A stretch of 64,000 bases of DNA. Source: Conexibacter woesei Iso977N. Its GTDB lineage: Bacteria > Actinomycetota > Thermoleophilia > Solirubrobacterales > Solirubrobacteraceae. The translations under genes and the position numbers were made by a program. Shown one piece after another: positions 17,021 through 26,975 of this stretch. Where the stretch lies: contig NZ_AUKG01000003.1 of the NCBI RefSeq assembly GCF_000424625.1, positions 1 to 64,000 of the forward strand. Direction: 5' to 3'. Each line of letters opens with the position of its first letter. The first letter of the stretch is position 1. Under the pieces are notes generated by a model. It made no database searches, was not told the origin of the DNA, and worked only from the letters and a program-made list of their open reading frames with translations.

Positions 17021-17388
17021 GCGAGACCCATGAGCTGGGCCTCGCGCGGTTCCTGACGCAGCGCCACGCCGCGCGCTGGCGGACGGTCGGCGCGCGCCAT
17101 GACGACCTGTCGCACTTCACCTCACGCCTGGACCTGGCGCGCTCCGAGCGGCTGGGCGGCCAGGCGGCCGACGACGGCGCGGTGGTCGCGCGGCTCGTCG
17201 CGGAGGGCGCGCCGGCCCGCTGCGTGGTGTTCTCGCAGGACATCGGCTGGGGCGTCGAGCGGGAGCTCCGGGAGGCGGTCGAGGAGCTGGCCTGGACGGC
17301 GAACGGTGGGTTCGCGTCATGCATCGCGGGCCGGCTCGCGCTGTACGTGGAGGAGTTCCACGCGTCGGTGGTCCTGCTGCGGCGCTGA
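17017..17388 (+). CDS. Hypothetical protein, 123 aa
   Basis: A soluble 123-residue protein starting at GTG 17017, which overlaps the TGA of the TPR gene (GTGA), so it is translationally coupled. Notable features are FLTQRHAARWRTVGARHDDLSHF at the start, a central CVVFSQDIGWGVERELREAVEELAW, and a compact C-terminus (GRLALYVEEFHASVVLL). I do not recognise the family. The alternating charged/hydrophobic pattern indicates a folded alpha/beta domain. Confidence 0.7.
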   Translation: MSETHELGLARFLTQRHAARWRTVGARHDDLSHFTSRLDLARSERLGGQAADDGAVVARLVAEGAPARCVVFSQDIGWGVERELREAVEELAWTANGGFASCIAGRLALYVEEFHASVVLLRR

Positions 17389-17425
17389 GGGCGTCGGGCG
17401 TGCGGGCTAGCCTGTCGCGCCGACC

Positions 17426-18097
17426 GTGTCCACCGTTCCGTTCGACTACTCCGTCCGCCGCTCCGACCGGGCCAAGCGCGTGCGGGTGCGGGTCGATGCG
17501 CGGGATGGGGCGGTCGAGGTGGTCCTGCCGCGGCGGACGCCGGCGCGCGAGGCCGAGCGGGCGGTCGCGGAGCTGGAGACGTGGATCCTGCGGCGGCGCG
17601 CCGAGGTCGCGCGCAACCGCGCGGCGCGCGCCGCGCGGGCGCCGGGGACGGTGCCGTACCTCGGCAGGACGCTGACGCTCGCGCCGCAGGCGGGGCGGGT
17701 CCGGGTCACGCAGCTCGGGCACGTGCTGCTGGTGCCGGGCGACGAGGCGGCGGCGCGGGTCGCGCTGGAGCGCTGGTACCGGCGGCGGGCGCGGGAGGAG
17801 ATCGCGCCGCGGCTGGACGCGGCGGCGCGCGCGGTCGGGCGCGAGTACACGTCGCTGACGATCCGCGACCAGCGCACGCGCTGGGGCTCGTGCAGCTCGC
17901 GCGGCGGGATGTCGTTCAACTGGCGGCTGCTGCTGGCGCCGGACTCGGTCCTGGAGTACGTCGTCCGCCACGAGGCGGCGCACCTGGCGGTGATGGACCA
18001 CTCGCCGCGCTTCTGGGGCGTGATGGCGCAGCTGATGCCGGGCTACGAGGTCCCGCGGCGGTGGCTGCGCGACCACGGCGGGACGCTGGTGCTGTGA
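17426..18097 (+). CDS. YgjP/SprT-like (M48-type, DUF45) zinc metalloprotease
   Basis: A 223-residue YgjP-like metallopeptidase. The zincin motif HEAAHLAVMDHSPRFW gives HExxH plus the downstream third His typical of this family, and the preceding TRWGSCSSRGGMSFNWRLLL (core RWGSCSS) is the strongest family signature. The N-terminal YSVRRSDRAKRVRVRVDA is the conserved beta-hairpin start. Homologues are cytosolic and poorly characterised; type IIS restriction-system HsdR neighbours and metal-dependent proteolysis have been reported for some. The start is GTG 17426, with TAGCCT 12 nt upstream. Confidence 0.88.
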   Translation: MSTVPFDYSVRRSDRAKRVRVRVDARDGAVEVVLPRRTPAREAERAVAELETWILRRRAEVARNRAARAARAPGTVPYLGRTLTLAPQAGRVRVTQLGHVLLVPGDEAAARVALERWYRRRAREEIAPRLDAAARAVGREYTSLTIRDQRTRWGSCSSRGGMSFNWRLLLAPDSVLEYVVRHEAAHLAVMDHSPRFWGVMAQLMPGYEVPRRWLRDHGGTLVL

Positions 18098-18107
18098 GCG
18101 CCCGCGG

Positions 18108-18422
18108 ATGGCGACCTATGCGTTGAGCGCGCTCACCGGTGACGGGGCGTTCGGGACCGATTCGGTCCTCGTCGCGGGCGTGGAGGTCGACGTCCTTGTC
18201 GGCTCCGCCACCGACCCCGGCGAGACGCTCGACGACGGGCTGCTGGCCGTCGCGCGCCCCGGCCTCGTCGTCCAGACCGAAGGCGCGGCGAGCGGCTCCT
18301 GGCGCAGCGCCGACGGACGCGCCGGCCGCTGGGCCGCCGTCCCCTCCCCCGGCCGCGCCGGTCGACGCCTACGACTGCGGCGACGCGCCCCGTCTGTCGG
18401 CGACTCACCCGTACACTGGTAG
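18108..18422 (+). CDS. Possible small hypothetical protein, 104 aa
   Basis: A weakly supported frame that starts with ATG 18108, 10 bp after the metalloprotease gene. The first 65 residues (MATYALSALTGDGAFGTDS, LVAGVEVDVLVGSATDPG) look like a small beta-rich domain, but the last 30 are Arg/Pro-rich and look like out-of-frame high-GC sequence. It could be a gene with a late frameshift, since an overlapping frame stays open to 18429. No family is recognised. Confidence 0.35.
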   Translation: MATYALSALTGDGAFGTDSVLVAGVEVDVLVGSATDPGETLDDGLLAVARPGLVVQTEGAASGSWRSADGRAGRWAAVPSPGRAGRRLRLRRRAPSVGDSPVHW

Positions 18423-18538
18423 TGATTGATAAGCAATACTAAGCCGCTTGGCTCTGGCTCAGCCATGCGGCCCAGGTGTAGCTTCGCGTGGCGCCGGGGT
18501 TCCGGTGCAGCCAGATGTGACCCAACCCTGGGGGGATC
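18423..18538. other. Lower-GC intergenic leader
   Basis: This 116-bp gap is visibly richer in A/T than its surroundings (for example GTGATTGATAAGCAATACTAAG near 18421, partial). It precedes the secreted protein at 18539, with GGGGGG just before the ATG serving as a Shine-Dalgarno. No tRNA, repeat or clear promoter is seen. The composition change begins here and continues through the next gene. Confidence 0.5.
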
Positions 18539-19153
18539 ATGCGTTCTTGTGTGAAGTTGGTCGTCGGTGTCGCTGTCGTCTTCGCGGCGCTCGTGGCCAC
18601 GGCCGGCGCCACGACCGCGACGGTGACGCCATCGGGTGCCAAGACCCTGACCGCCACGACCGGGATCAAGATGGTCACGACGTCTGGCTCGACCACGAGC
18701 ACCGTGAACTGCACGGGTATGACGCTTAGTGGAACCTGGTCGACCGCAAGTGGGTCATTGCCGTTGACCATCAGCACCAACACCACCCAGAGGTTCACGG
18801 GGTGCACGGTGCCTGGAGGGGTGAGCGTGATGATCACCTGTGACACCGCGAGCTTGCTCGCGGTGACGGGTTTCACGATCTCCGGGGTGACCAGGGGGTG
18901 GAACAGGAACATCAGGTGCCACATCTCCCTCCTGTCCGACCCGACGTGTGGTGCCGATATCACGGGATCCGTGTTTACGTCCCACAACAACGTGACGAAC
19001 CAAGTGACGATCTACGCCGCGGGGCAATCGCTCACGCAATCCAACTCGACGTGCCTGGCGCTCTTCAAGAACGGCTCGACGACGCTCACCAGCCCAACTG
19101 GCGGGGACCTGGTGATTAACGTGACGCCGGGGACGTCGGTCGCCGTCCAGTGA
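18539..19153 (+). CDS. Secreted Thr/Ser/Cys-containing hypothetical protein
   Basis: A 204-residue exported protein. A signal peptide (MRSCVKLVVGVAVVFAALVATAGA, hydrophobic core 6-20, likely cleaved after AGA) precedes a body very rich in Thr, Ser, Gly and Asn with few charges and six Cys (at VNCTG, TGCTV, ITCDT, IRCHI, PTCGA and STCLA), fitting a disulfide-stabilised beta protein. Its base composition and codon use are less GC-rich than neighbouring genes, suggesting horizontal origin or expression-related bias. I do not recognise the family. A strong Shine-Dalgarno precedes ATG 18539. Confidence 0.78.
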   Translation: MRSCVKLVVGVAVVFAALVATAGATTATVTPSGAKTLTATTGIKMVTTSGSTTSTVNCTGMTLSGTWSTASGSLPLTISTNTTQRFTGCTVPGGVSVMITCDTASLLAVTGFTISGVTRGWNRNIRCHISLLSDPTCGADITGSVFTSHNNVTNQVTIYAAGQSLTQSNSTCLALFKNGSTTLTSPTGGDLVINVTPGTSVAVQ

Positions 19154-19174
19154 CGCAGCGGGTACCCGCATGGC

Positions 19175-19912
19175 ATGACCTACCGGGAATATGCGCCGCC
19201 GCCCCGGCTCGAGACGCTCGTCGCATGCGTCTGGGTGTCGCATGGTGACGCAACCAGCGTGTTGCCGGATGCGTGCGTCGACGTCGTCCTGAGCGGCGAG
19301 CGGTTGGCGGTCGCGGGGCCGGCGACGGGGGCGGTCGTGGCGGAGGCGACGCCGGGGATGCACCGGGTTGGCGTGCGGTTCCGGGTCGGCGCCGCGGGTG
19401 CGGCGCTGGGCCTCCCGGTCAGCGAGCTGCGGGATCAAGGTGTAGGACTCGTCGAGCTGTGGGGACGAGACGCCAGGCGCGTTGAGGAGTCGGTCAAGGG
19501 CGCGGCGACGCGGAAGGACGCACTGCTGGCCCTGATCGGCGGGCTCGCGCCGCGGCTGCCCCGGCCGCAGGACCTGGACCACGAGGTCCGGCGCGCGGTC
19601 GTCGCGGTCGCGCGCGGTGAGGATCCCGCCCGCAGCGCCGGGCTCTCCGAGCGCCAGCTGCGGCGGCGGTTCGAGGCCGAGGTCGGCTACGGCCCCGCGA
19701 CGCTCGGCCGCGTCCTGCGCTTCCAGCGCTTCCTGCGCGCCGCGGGCGCGACGCCCGGCGAGCCGCTCGCTCGCCTCGCCGCCGACGCCGGCTACAGCGA
19801 CCAGGCCCACCTCGCCCGCGAGGCCAAGCGGCTCTCCGGCGCGACGCCCAGCGCGCTGCTGGCCCGCGGCGCCGGCCCCGCCGGCGACGTCCGTTTCGTT
19901 CAAGGCGCCTGA
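19175..19912 (+). CDS. AraC-family regulator with DUF6597-like N-terminus
   Basis: A 245-residue transcriptional regulator. The N-terminal domain (REYAPPPRLETLVACVWVS, LPDACVDVVLSG, FRVGAAGAALGLPVSELRD) matches the sensor-like domain found in a subgroup of AraC proteins. The C-terminal HTH pair includes GLSERQLRRRFEAEVGYGP and LARLAADAGYSDQAHLARE. No inducer is evident. The gene lies 26 bp upstream of and in the same direction as a toroid-fold protein, the nearest candidate target. It ends close to the next start, so the two may be one transcript. Confidence 0.88.
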   Translation: MTYREYAPPPRLETLVACVWVSHGDATSVLPDACVDVVLSGERLAVAGPATGAVVAEATPGMHRVGVRFRVGAAGAALGLPVSELRDQGVGLVELWGRDARRVEESVKGAATRKDALLALIGGLAPRLPRPQDLDHEVRRAVVAVARGEDPARSAGLSERQLRRRFEAEVGYGPATLGRVLRFQRFLRAAGATPGEPLARLAADAGYSDQAHLAREAKRLSGATPSALLARGAGPAGDVRFVQGA

Positions 19913-19938
19913 CGCCCCGATCCGGCAGGCTCCGTGCC

Positions 19939-20808
19939 ATGCCCGATCTCGCTGCCGCACGCCAGTTCGTCCACAGCCACGGCCGCCTGCTCGAACGGCG
20001 CCGCTTCGAGCACCTCTACGGCGACGCGCAGGGCGACCCGGAGCCCGTCCTGCGCGCGCTCGAGGCCTACAGGAACTCCGACGGCGGCTTCGGCCTCCTG
20101 GAGCCGGACCTCCGGACGCCCGCCTCGCAGCCGTCGGCCGTGTTGTACGCCTTCGAGGTGCTGGAGGAGATCCCGGAAGCCGCGCGGCCCGTGCCGCTCA
20201 CCACCACCGCCCTCGACTGGATCGCCACCGTCACCAACGACGACGGCGGCATCCCGTTCGTCCTGCCCTCCGCCAAGGGCTTCGACCACGCGCCCTGGTG
20301 GGCGCCGGCCGACCCGGCGCCGTCGTCGCTGCTGATGACCGCCGGCGTCACCTCGGTCGCCCACCGCCTCGGCCTCGCCCACCCCTGGCTGGACACGGCC
20401 AACACCTACATCTGGGACCAGATCGGGACGCTCAAGCTGAGCGACGCCTACGCCTTCCGCTACGTCGTGCACTTCCTCGACGCCGTCCCGGACCGCGCCC
20501 GCGCCGACGCCGAGCTGGACGTCCTGCGCGACCGCGTCCCCGCCGACGGCGTCATCGCCGTCGAGAGCGGCATCGAGGGCGAGACCGTCGGCGTCCTGGA
20601 GACCGCGCCGCACCCCGACAGCGCGGGGCGCCGCCTGTTCCCGGCCGCGCTCGCCGAGCGCGAGCTCGACGAGCTGGCCGCCGCCCAGCAGGACGACGGC
20701 GGATGGGACTTCCCGTGGGCCGCCTGGAACCCCGCCGTCGCCTGGGAGTGGCGCGGCATGGTCACGTTGATCGCGCTCGACCGCCTCCGCGCCAACGGCC
20801 GGCTCTAG
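19939..20808 (+). CDS. Alpha/alpha-toroid (prenyltransferase/squalene cyclase-like) protein
   Basis: A 289-residue helical protein with QW/prenyltransferase-type repeats: [32 protein letters not shown] and [19 protein letters not shown], each holding the DGG(F/W) turn of alpha-alpha toroids. It is about half the length of squalene-hopene cyclases and lacks the DxDD acid motif, so cyclase activity is unlikely. Single-toroid relatives are of unknown function. It lies directly behind an AraC regulator. Its TAG stop overlaps the stop of the convergent aldo/keto reductase (CTAG, 20805-20808). Confidence 0.75.
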   Translation: MPDLAAARQFVHSHGRLLERRRFEHLYGDAQGDPEPVLRALEAYRNSDGGFGLLEPDLRTPASQPSAVLYAFEVLEEIPEAARPVPLTTTALDWIATVTNDDGGIPFVLPSAKGFDHAPWWAPADPAPSSLLMTAGVTSVAHRLGLAHPWLDTANTYIWDQIGTLKLSDAYAFRYVVHFLDAVPDRARADAELDVLRDRVPADGVIAVESGIEGETVGVLETAPHPDSAGRRLFPAALAERELDELAAAQQDDGGWDFPWAAWNPAVAWEWRGMVTLIALDRLRANGRL

Positions 20809-21668
20809 CCCGCCGCCGCCTCCAGGCGCTCCAGCTCGTCCTCGGTCAGCTCCAGGTCGGCCGCCGCGACGTTCTCCTCCAGGTGCTCGACCGATCCCGT
20901 GCCCGGGATCGGGAGCATCACGGGGGACTTGTGCAGCAGCCACGCCAGCGCGACCTGGCCGGCGGTCGCGTCGTGCGCCCTGGCGATCTCGTCGACCAGG
21001 TGCCCCGGCTTGGCCAGCTCGCCCGCGGCCAGCGGGAACCACGGGATGAAGCCGATGCCCTGCTCCTCGCAGTACTGCAGCACGTCCTCGGACCTGCGCG
21101 TCGTCAAGTTGTACATGTTCTGCACGGTCGCGACCTCGAAGACCTCCTGGGCGGCCTTGATCTCATCCACCCCAACTTCACTCAACCCGAGGTGCTTGAC
21201 CAGGCCCTCGTCCTGGAAGGCCTTGAGCTCGCCGAACTGCTCGGCGGTGTCGGTGCGCGGGTCGATGCGGTGCAACTGGTACAGGTCGATCGTCTCCACC
21301 CGCAGCCGGCGCAGCGACAGCAGCACGCACTGGCGCAGGTACTCGCGCCGCCCCAGCTCCCTCCAGTCGCCCGGCCCGTGCCGCGTGAAGCCGCCCTTGG
21401 TCGCCACGACCATCCCGCCGTCGTAGGGCGCCAGCGCTTCGGCGATGTACTCCTCGCTGTACTCCGGCCCGTAGGAGTCCGCGGTGTCGATGAAGTTCAC
21501 GCCCAGCTCGGGCAGGCGCTTCAGGACCGCCTGGACCTTGTCAGGGTCCTTGGCCGGACCCCAGACGCCGTCGCCGACGATGCGCATCGCGCCGTAGCCC
21601 AGGCGCGTCACCTCCAGGTCGCCGCCGAGCTTGAACGTGCCGGATGCCGCTGCGGAGATCGAAGCCAT
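20805..21668 (-). CDS. Aldo/keto reductase
   Basis: A 287-residue (beta/alpha)8 NADPH-dependent aldo/keto reductase. [21 protein letters not shown] gives Asp and Tyr of the catalytic tetrad, [12 protein letters not shown] the Lys, and [12 protein letters not shown] the His. [14 protein letters not shown] near the C-terminus binds the NADP phosphate. The resemblance is to oxidoreductases of the YajO/IolS kind acting on small aldehydes or ketones. ATG 21668 is used, with TAGCGT 7 nt upstream and no Shine-Dalgarno. It is divergent from the gene at 21703. Confidence 0.92.
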   Translation of the reverse strand: MASISAAASGTFKLGGDLEVTRLGYGAMRIVGDGVWGPAKDPDKVQAVLKRLPELGVNFIDTADSYGPEYSEEYIAEALAPYDGGMVVATKGGFTRHGPGDWRELGRREYLRQCVLLSLRRLRVETIDLYQLHRIDPRTDTAEQFGELKAFQDEGLVKHLGLSEVGVDEIKAAQEVFEVATVQNMYNLTTRRSEDVLQYCEEQGIGFIPWFPLAAGELAKPGHLVDEIARAHDATAGQVALAWLLHKSPVMLPIPGTGSVEHLEENVAAADLELTEDELERLEAAAG

Positions 21669-21675
21669 GCCCTCG

Positions 21676-21692
21676 ACGCTACCCCGTAGGGT
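21676..21692. promoter_or_regulatory. Divergent leaderless-type -10 boxes
   Basis: TAGCGT on the minus strand (21681-21676) is 7 nt before ATG 21668 of the aldo/keto reductase. TAGGGT on the plus strand (21687-21692) is 10 nt before GTG 21703. The two hexamers are 5 bp apart, so polymerases would compete. Confidence 0.5.
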
Positions 21693-21702
21693 GAGCGCCG
21701 TA

Positions 21703-22065
21703 GTGACCAGCAGCCCGTACACCGTCACCCTGCGCCGCCGCGGAAAGCCCGAGAAGCACGGCTGCGCGACGCTCGCCGACGCCGTCGACCTCCTGGAGCG
21801 CGAGCTGCGCACCGACGCCACGCGGGCCCGCGCGCATCCGCGCGACGAGAAGGGCCTGGGCAGGACCTACACCCCGGAGATGCAGGTCGTCACCCGCGGC
21901 GAGCTGCGCGGGCCGGGCGGGCTGCGGGTCGGGATCGACGTCCGCGGCGACGGCGACGCCCAGGCCTACACGGGCCGGATCCGGAGGCAGCTGATCGACG
22001 TGTTCCCGAGGGAGGACGCCTACCAGGCGCTGCGCCGCACGCTCATCGAGGAGCAGGCGCTCTAG
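21703..22065 (+). CDS. Hypothetical protein, 120 aa
   Basis: A 120-residue soluble protein ([26 protein letters not shown] core at the start, then [19 protein letters not shown] and [20 protein letters not shown]). Beta-strand followed by helices; no recognised family. GTG 21703 is chosen because a TAGGGT -10 box lies 10 nt upstream; a GTG four codons earlier overlaps that box. Its stop lies 3 bp from the convergent GNAT gene (TAGGCGCTA). Confidence 0.65.
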   Translation: MTSSPYTVTLRRRGKPEKHGCATLADAVDLLERELRTDATRARAHPRDEKGLGRTYTPEMQVVTRGELRGPGGLRVGIDVRGDGDAQAYTGRIRRQLIDVFPREDAYQALRRTLIEEQAL

Positions 22066-22068
22066 GCG

Positions 22069-22575
22069 CTAGGCGACGAGCCGGGCGACCAGCTCGTCCA
22101 CGCCGGACTCGCGGGTCAGCTCCAGGCGCGAGGAGATCTTGCGGAACAGCCGGTGCGACGCGGTGTTCTCCGGCAGCATCGAGGCGGTGAAGCGCTCGAT
22201 CCCGCGGGCGACGGCGGCGTCGGCCAGCTCACGGCCCAGCTCGGTCCCGACGCCGCGACCCTGGAGGTCGTCGGCGATGACGATCGCGATCTCGGCGTCG
22301 CCGGGGTGCTCGGCCGAGCGGATCCAGCGGCCGACGCCGACCACGACGTCCGGCGCCGCAGCGAGCACCGCGACCAAGGCGTAGTGGTCGATGAAGTCGA
22401 CCTCGGTCAAGTACCTCAACTCGCTGCTGCTCAGCCGCGGCTTGGGCGACAGGAAGCGCAGGTACACCGACCGCTCGCTCAACCGGCCCAGCCCGGCGAC
22501 CAGCGCGTCCTTGTCCGCCGGCGTGATGCGGCGGATCAGGAGCTCCGGAACTCCGGGTGAGGGGCGTAGCGTCAT
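22069..22575 (-). CDS. GNAT N-acetyltransferase
   Basis: A 168-residue acetyl-CoA-dependent N-acetyltransferase. LIRRITPADKDALVAGL is the N-terminal strand/helix, VVGVGRWI the central strand, and IVIADDLQGRGVGTELGREL contains the acetyl-CoA pyrophosphate loop (Q/RxxGxG). ASMLPENTASHRLFRKI is the usual motif B. The RFLSPKPRLSSSELRYLTEVD segment resembles the GNAT domain fused to acyl-CoA synthetases (Pat-like protein acetyltransferases), so protein lysine acetylation is one possibility. TAGCAT lies 9 nt before the ATG. Confidence 0.87.
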   Translation of the reverse strand: MTLRPSPGVPELLIRRITPADKDALVAGLGRLSERSVYLRFLSPKPRLSSSELRYLTEVDFIDHYALVAVLAAAPDVVVGVGRWIRSAEHPGDAEIAIVIADDLQGRGVGTELGRELADAAVARGIERFTASMLPENTASHRLFRKISSRLELTRESGVDELVARLVA

Positions 22576-22584
22576 GCAACGGAC

Positions 22585-22590
22585 ATGCTA
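22585..22590 (-). promoter_or_regulatory. -10 box for GNAT gene
   Basis: TAGCAT on the minus strand ends 9 nt before ATG 22575, and no Shine-Dalgarno intervenes. A leaderless transcript is likely. Confidence 0.45.
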
Positions 22591-22613
22591 CGCCGAGGTG
22601 CCGCAGAAACTGT

Positions 22614-22642
22614 GCGGCCGGTCACTAAGGGTGACCGGCCGC
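22614..22642 (-). terminator. gltA terminator hairpin
   Basis: A perfect 12-bp stem (GCGGCCGGTCAC, 22614-22625, with its complement at 22631-22642) around a 5-nt loop, 31 nt after the citrate synthase stop. No U-tract follows, as is usual for high-GC actinobacterial terminators. Confidence 0.8.
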
Positions 22643-22672
22643 AGGAACCGCTTCAGGTGTTGCGCGAGCGCG

Positions 22673-24004
<1,332 letters not shown>

Positions 24005-24083
24005 GATCTGGTGCCCTCTCTCGGGTAAGGGGATCGTCTCTGCATACTAGTGTCCCCGCGCGTCCGGGGACCCACTCGGCGCG

Positions 24084-24467
24084 CTAGCGCCGGTCCCACT
24101 GCTCTCGCGCGCGCTCGCCGGCGCGCTTGGCCCGGCGCGCGGTCGTGGTGTTGCCGAGGATCCGCGCGATCCGGGAGCCGCGGTCGACCAGGTGGATCTC
24201 GCGCTCGGCGGCGGGGAACGTGGTCGTCACGGCGCGCTCGGCGATCCGGGCGACCTCGGGCGCGTCGAGGAAGCGCAGGCCGTCCCGGGTGTCGACGTCG
24301 ATGCCGTCGAAGATGTGCTCGCGCTTGGCTTCGTGGACGCGCCGGACGGTCCCGAGCGCGACGCCGTCGCTGCTGCGGACGGGCGTCCCGCGGCGCAGGA
24401 CCTGGAAGCTGATCGCGTGGCCGTCGTCGTCGGCGGCGGCGGGTACGTCGGGTGCGTGGTCCGTCAC
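24084..24467 (-). CDS. PRC-barrel-like domain protein, 127 aa
   Basis: A 127-residue soluble protein. [29 protein letters not shown] looks like the PRC-barrel/DUF2171 beta barrel (G-x-V-x-x-x-D-G-x-x-x-G-x-V), followed by [21 protein letters not shown] and a basic C-terminal helix. PRC barrels occur in ribosome maturation and stress proteins; no specific role is visible. GTG 24467 is chosen as the first start in front of the domain. It follows the 76-residue membrane protein by 11 bp and is probably co-transcribed. Confidence 0.7.
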   Translation of the reverse strand: MTDHAPDVPAAADDDGHAISFQVLRRGTPVRSSDGVALGTVRRVHEAKREHIFDGIDVDTRDGLRFLDAPEVARIAERAVTTTFPAAEREIHLVDRGSRIARILGNTTTARRAKRAGERAREQWDRR

Positions 24468-24478
24468 GCCGTCGAAGG

Positions 24479-24709
24479 CTATGCGGTGATGACGGCGGTC
24501 GCCATCGCGGCGATCACGAAGAGGCCTGTGATCGCGATGACGCCGCGCTTCGCGGCGACGGTGGCCGGGAAGGTCTGCGAGCTCATCCCGATCAGCGAGA
24601 GCACGACGGCCCAGGCGGCGAGGAGGCCGCCGCAGATGTAGAAGGCGGTCTTCGAGGACTCCTCGGCGCCGCTCTCCGCGGCCGTGATCAGGGCGATCAG
24701 CGCGTGCAT
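24479..24709 (-). CDS. Small two-helix membrane protein
   Basis: A 76-residue protein with two predicted membrane helices, [21 protein letters not shown] (about 21-41, core shown) and [19 protein letters not shown] (about 56-74), joined by a short basic loop (TVAAKR). The function is unknown. TAGTGT lies 6 nt before the ATG. It is divergent from ilvD and upstream of the PRC-barrel gene. Confidence 0.75.
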   Translation of the reverse strand: MHALIALITAAESGAEESSKTAFYICGGLLAAWAVVLSLIGMSSQTFPATVAAKRGVIAITGLFVIAAMATAVITA

Positions 24710-24715
24710 GCGGCG

Positions 24716-24753
24716 ACACTATCCGAGGATCGCGCGCGCGTGGGAAGTACAGT
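24716..24753. promoter_or_regulatory. Divergent -10 boxes for ilvD and membrane protein
   Basis: TAGTGT on the minus strand (24721-24716) lies 6 nt before ATG 24709. TACAGT on the plus strand (24748-24753) lies 7 nt before the ilvD ATG 24761. No Shine-Dalgarno is seen before either, and no attenuator or leader peptide is seen before ilvD. Confidence 0.45.
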
Positions 24754-24760
24754 TCGGGGC

Positions 24761-26653
24761 ATGCCTCATCTGCGCTCCCGGACGGTCACGCACGGTCGCA
24801 ACATGGCGGGCGCTCGCTCGCTGCTTCGCGCGGCGGGCGTAGCGAGGGACGCGATCGGCAAGCAGCCGATCGTCGCGGTGGCGAACTCGTACACGCAGTT
24901 CGTCCCGGGACACACGCACCTGTCGCCGGTGGGGCGCGTCGTCGCCGAGGCCGTCGAGGCCGCGGGCGGCATCGCGCGCGAGTTCAACACGATCGCCGTC
25001 GACGACGGGATCGCGATGGGGCACGACGGCATGTTGTACTCGTTGCCGTCGCGCGACCTGATCGCCGATTCCGTCGAGTACATGGTCAACGCGCACTGCG
25101 CGGACGCGCTGGTGTGCATCTCCAACTGCGACAAGATCACGCCGGGGATGCTGAACGCCGCGCTGCGGCTGAACATCCCGACGGTGTTCGTGAGCGGTGG
25201 CCCGATGGAGGGCGGTCAGACGGTCCTGGTCGACGGCACGGTCCGCAAGGGCCTGAACCTGATCACGGCGATCGCGGATGCGGTGAGCGACAGCGTTTCC
25301 GATGACGACTTGGCTCGGATCGAGGAGGCGGCGTGCCCGACGTGCGGGTCGTGCTCCGGGATGTTCACCGCGAACTCGATGAACTGCCTGACCGAGGCGA
25401 TGGGGCTGGCGCTGCCGGGCAACGGCTCGACGCTGGCGACGCACACGGCACGGCGCGATCTGTACGAGGCCGCCGGCCGGACGGCCGTGGAGCTGTGCGC
25501 GCGCTACTACGACGGCGACGACGAGAGCGTGCTGCCGCGCGCGGTCGCGACGCGGGACGCGTTCGAGAACGCGATGACCTTGGATGTCGCGATGGGCGGC
25601 TCGACCAACACGGTGCTGCACCTGCTGGCCGCCGCGCAGGAGGCGGGCGTCGACTTCACGATGAGCGACATCGACGCGATCTCGCGCAGGGTGCCGTGCC
25701 TCTGCAAGGTGGCGCCGAACGGGACGTACCTGATGGAGGACGTCCACCGGGCCGGCGGGATCCCGGCGATCCTCGGCGAGCTGTGGCGTGGTGGGCTGCT
25801 GCACGAGGACGTCCACACCGTGCATGCGGGGTCGCTGTCGTCGTGGCTGGAGGAGTGGGACATCCGCGGCCCGAAGCCGAGCGAGCGTGCGGTCGAGCTG
25901 TTCCACGCCGCGCCGGGGTGCGTGCGGAGCGCCGAGGCGTTCTCGCAGTCCGAGCGCTGGGAGTCGCTGGATGCCGATGCCGCCGACGGCTGCATCCACG
26001 ACGTCGAGCACGCGTACTCGAAGGACGGCGGGCTGGCGATCCTGCACGGCAACATCGCTCTGGACGGCTGCGTGGTCAAGACCGCGGGCGTCGACGAGTC
26101 GATCTGGGAGTTCAGTGGGCCGGCCGTCGTGGTCGAGTCCCAGGAGGCCGCGGTCGACGCGATCCTTAACCAGCGCGTGAAGCCGGGCGACGTGGTCGTC
26201 ATCCGCTACGAGGGTCCGCGTGGTGGGCCGGGGATGCAGGAGATGCTCTACCCGACGAGCTACCTGAGGGGCTTGGGGCTCGGCGCGCAGTGCGCGCTGA
26301 TCACCGACGGGCGGTTCAGCGGCGGGACCTCCGGCCTGTCGATCGGCCACATCTCGCCCGAAGCAGCGAGCGGCGGCGCGATCGCCCTGATCGAAGACGG
26401 CGACACCATCAACATCAACATCCCCCAGCGCTCGATCGACGTGGCCCTCACCGACGCCGAGCTCGAAGACCGCCGCTCCCGCCTGGAGTCCGGCAACGGC
26501 TACAAGCCCCTCGAAGACCGCCCCCGCGCGGTGTCACCCGCACTGCGCGCCTACGCCGCCATGGCAACGTCAGCCGACAAGGGCGCCATCCGCGACGTGT
26601 CGAGGATCGAAGCCCTGCAGGACGCCGCAACCCGCTCCGTCGAGCCCGCCTAA
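24761..26653 (+). CDS. ilvD: Dihydroxy-acid dehydratase
   Basis: A 630-residue iron-sulfur dehydratase that forms 2-oxo acids from 2,3-dihydroxy-3-methyl acids in valine, isoleucine and leucine synthesis. Cluster ligands are visible: [11 protein letters not shown] (Cys near 127) and [19 protein letters not shown] (Cys near 200). [24 protein letters not shown] is the C-terminal substrate-binding signature (core GRFSGGT). The length is that of the E. coli-type long form. ATG 24761 is preferred over an upstream in-frame extension that runs through the divergent gene. No other ilv gene is adjacent. Confidence 0.95.
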   Translation: MPHLRSRTVTHGRNMAGARSLLRAAGVARDAIGKQPIVAVANSYTQFVPGHTHLSPVGRVVAEAVEAAGGIAREFNTIAVDDGIAMGHDGMLYSLPSRDLIADSVEYMVNAHCADALVCISNCDKITPGMLNAALRLNIPTVFVSGGPMEGGQTVLVDGTVRKGLNLITAIADAVSDSVSDDDLARIEEAACPTCGSCSGMFTANSMNCLTEAMGLALPGNGSTLATHTARRDLYEAAGRTAVELCARYYDGDDESVLPRAVATRDAFENAMTLDVAMGGSTNTVLHLLAAAQEAGVDFTMSDIDAISRRVPCLCKVAPNGTYLMEDVHRAGGIPAILGELWRGGLLHEDVHTVHAGSLSSWLEEWDIRGPKPSERAVELFHAAPGCVRSAEAFSQSERWESLDADAADGCIHDVEHAYSKDGGLAILHGNIALDGCVVKTAGVDESIWEFSGPAVVVESQEAAVDAILNQRVKPGDVVVIRYEGPRGGPGMQEMLYPTSYLRGLGLGAQCALITDGRFSGGTSGLSIGHISPEAASGGAIALIEDGDTININIPQRSIDVALTDAELEDRRSRLESGNGYKPLEDRPRAVSPALRAYAAMATSADKGAIRDVSRIEALQDAATRSVEPA

Positions 26654-26660
26654 CTCGGCA

Positions 26661-26687
26661 CGCCGCGGCGCTTCACGCGCCGCGGCG
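26661..26687 (+). terminator. ilvD terminator hairpin
   Basis: CGCCGCGGCG (26661-26670) and the identical self-complementary CGCCGCGGCG (26678-26687) form a 10-bp stem with a 7-nt loop, 8 nt after the ilvD stop. The 137-bp repeat begins 4 bp further on. Confidence 0.75.
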
Positions 26688-26690
26688 ACC

Positions 26691-26964
26691 GCCGTCCTCG
26701 CTACACGCGGTCACCTACGCCGTCGGTTCTGCAGGCGGTCGTGTCCGCGGCCGCACTCCCGCCCGCGCCGACGCTTGGAGTACCGGCGCGTTGTCGGTCG
26801 TAACTCCGCGACCGTTTGGCGGTCTCCGCCGTCCTCGGTACACGCGGTCGTCGGCGCCGCTGGTTCTGCGGGCGGTCGTGTCCGCGGCCGCACTCCCGCC
26901 CGCGCCGACGCTTGGAGTACCGGCGCGTTGTCGGTCGTAACTCCGCGACCGTTTGGCGGTCTCC
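26691..26964. repeat. Two tandem copies of a 137-bp intergenic repeat
   Basis: Unit 1 covers 26691-26827 and unit 2 covers 26828-26964. Aligned by eye they differ at about 8 positions, all in the first 43 bp; the last 94 bp are identical. Shared blocks are TACACGCGGTC, GGTCGTGTCCGCGG, CGCTTGGAGTACCG and a terminal GGTCTCC. The same blocks in the same order and nearly the same spacing recur at 62411-62546. Frames across the units are open but Arg/Pro-rich and I do not call a gene. It fills most of the 322-bp gap between ilvD and the next gene. Confidence 0.85.
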
Positions 26965-26975
26965 GCCGGCGCTGG

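Noticed and set aside
18108-18429. Frameshifted remnant of a larger gene after the YgjP-like protease
   Set aside because: Two overlapping frames look partly plausible, but neither matches a known family; kept only as a low-confidence ORF.
26691-26964. CRISPR array
   Set aside because: Units are contiguous and 137 bp long with no unique spacers, and no cas gene is present.
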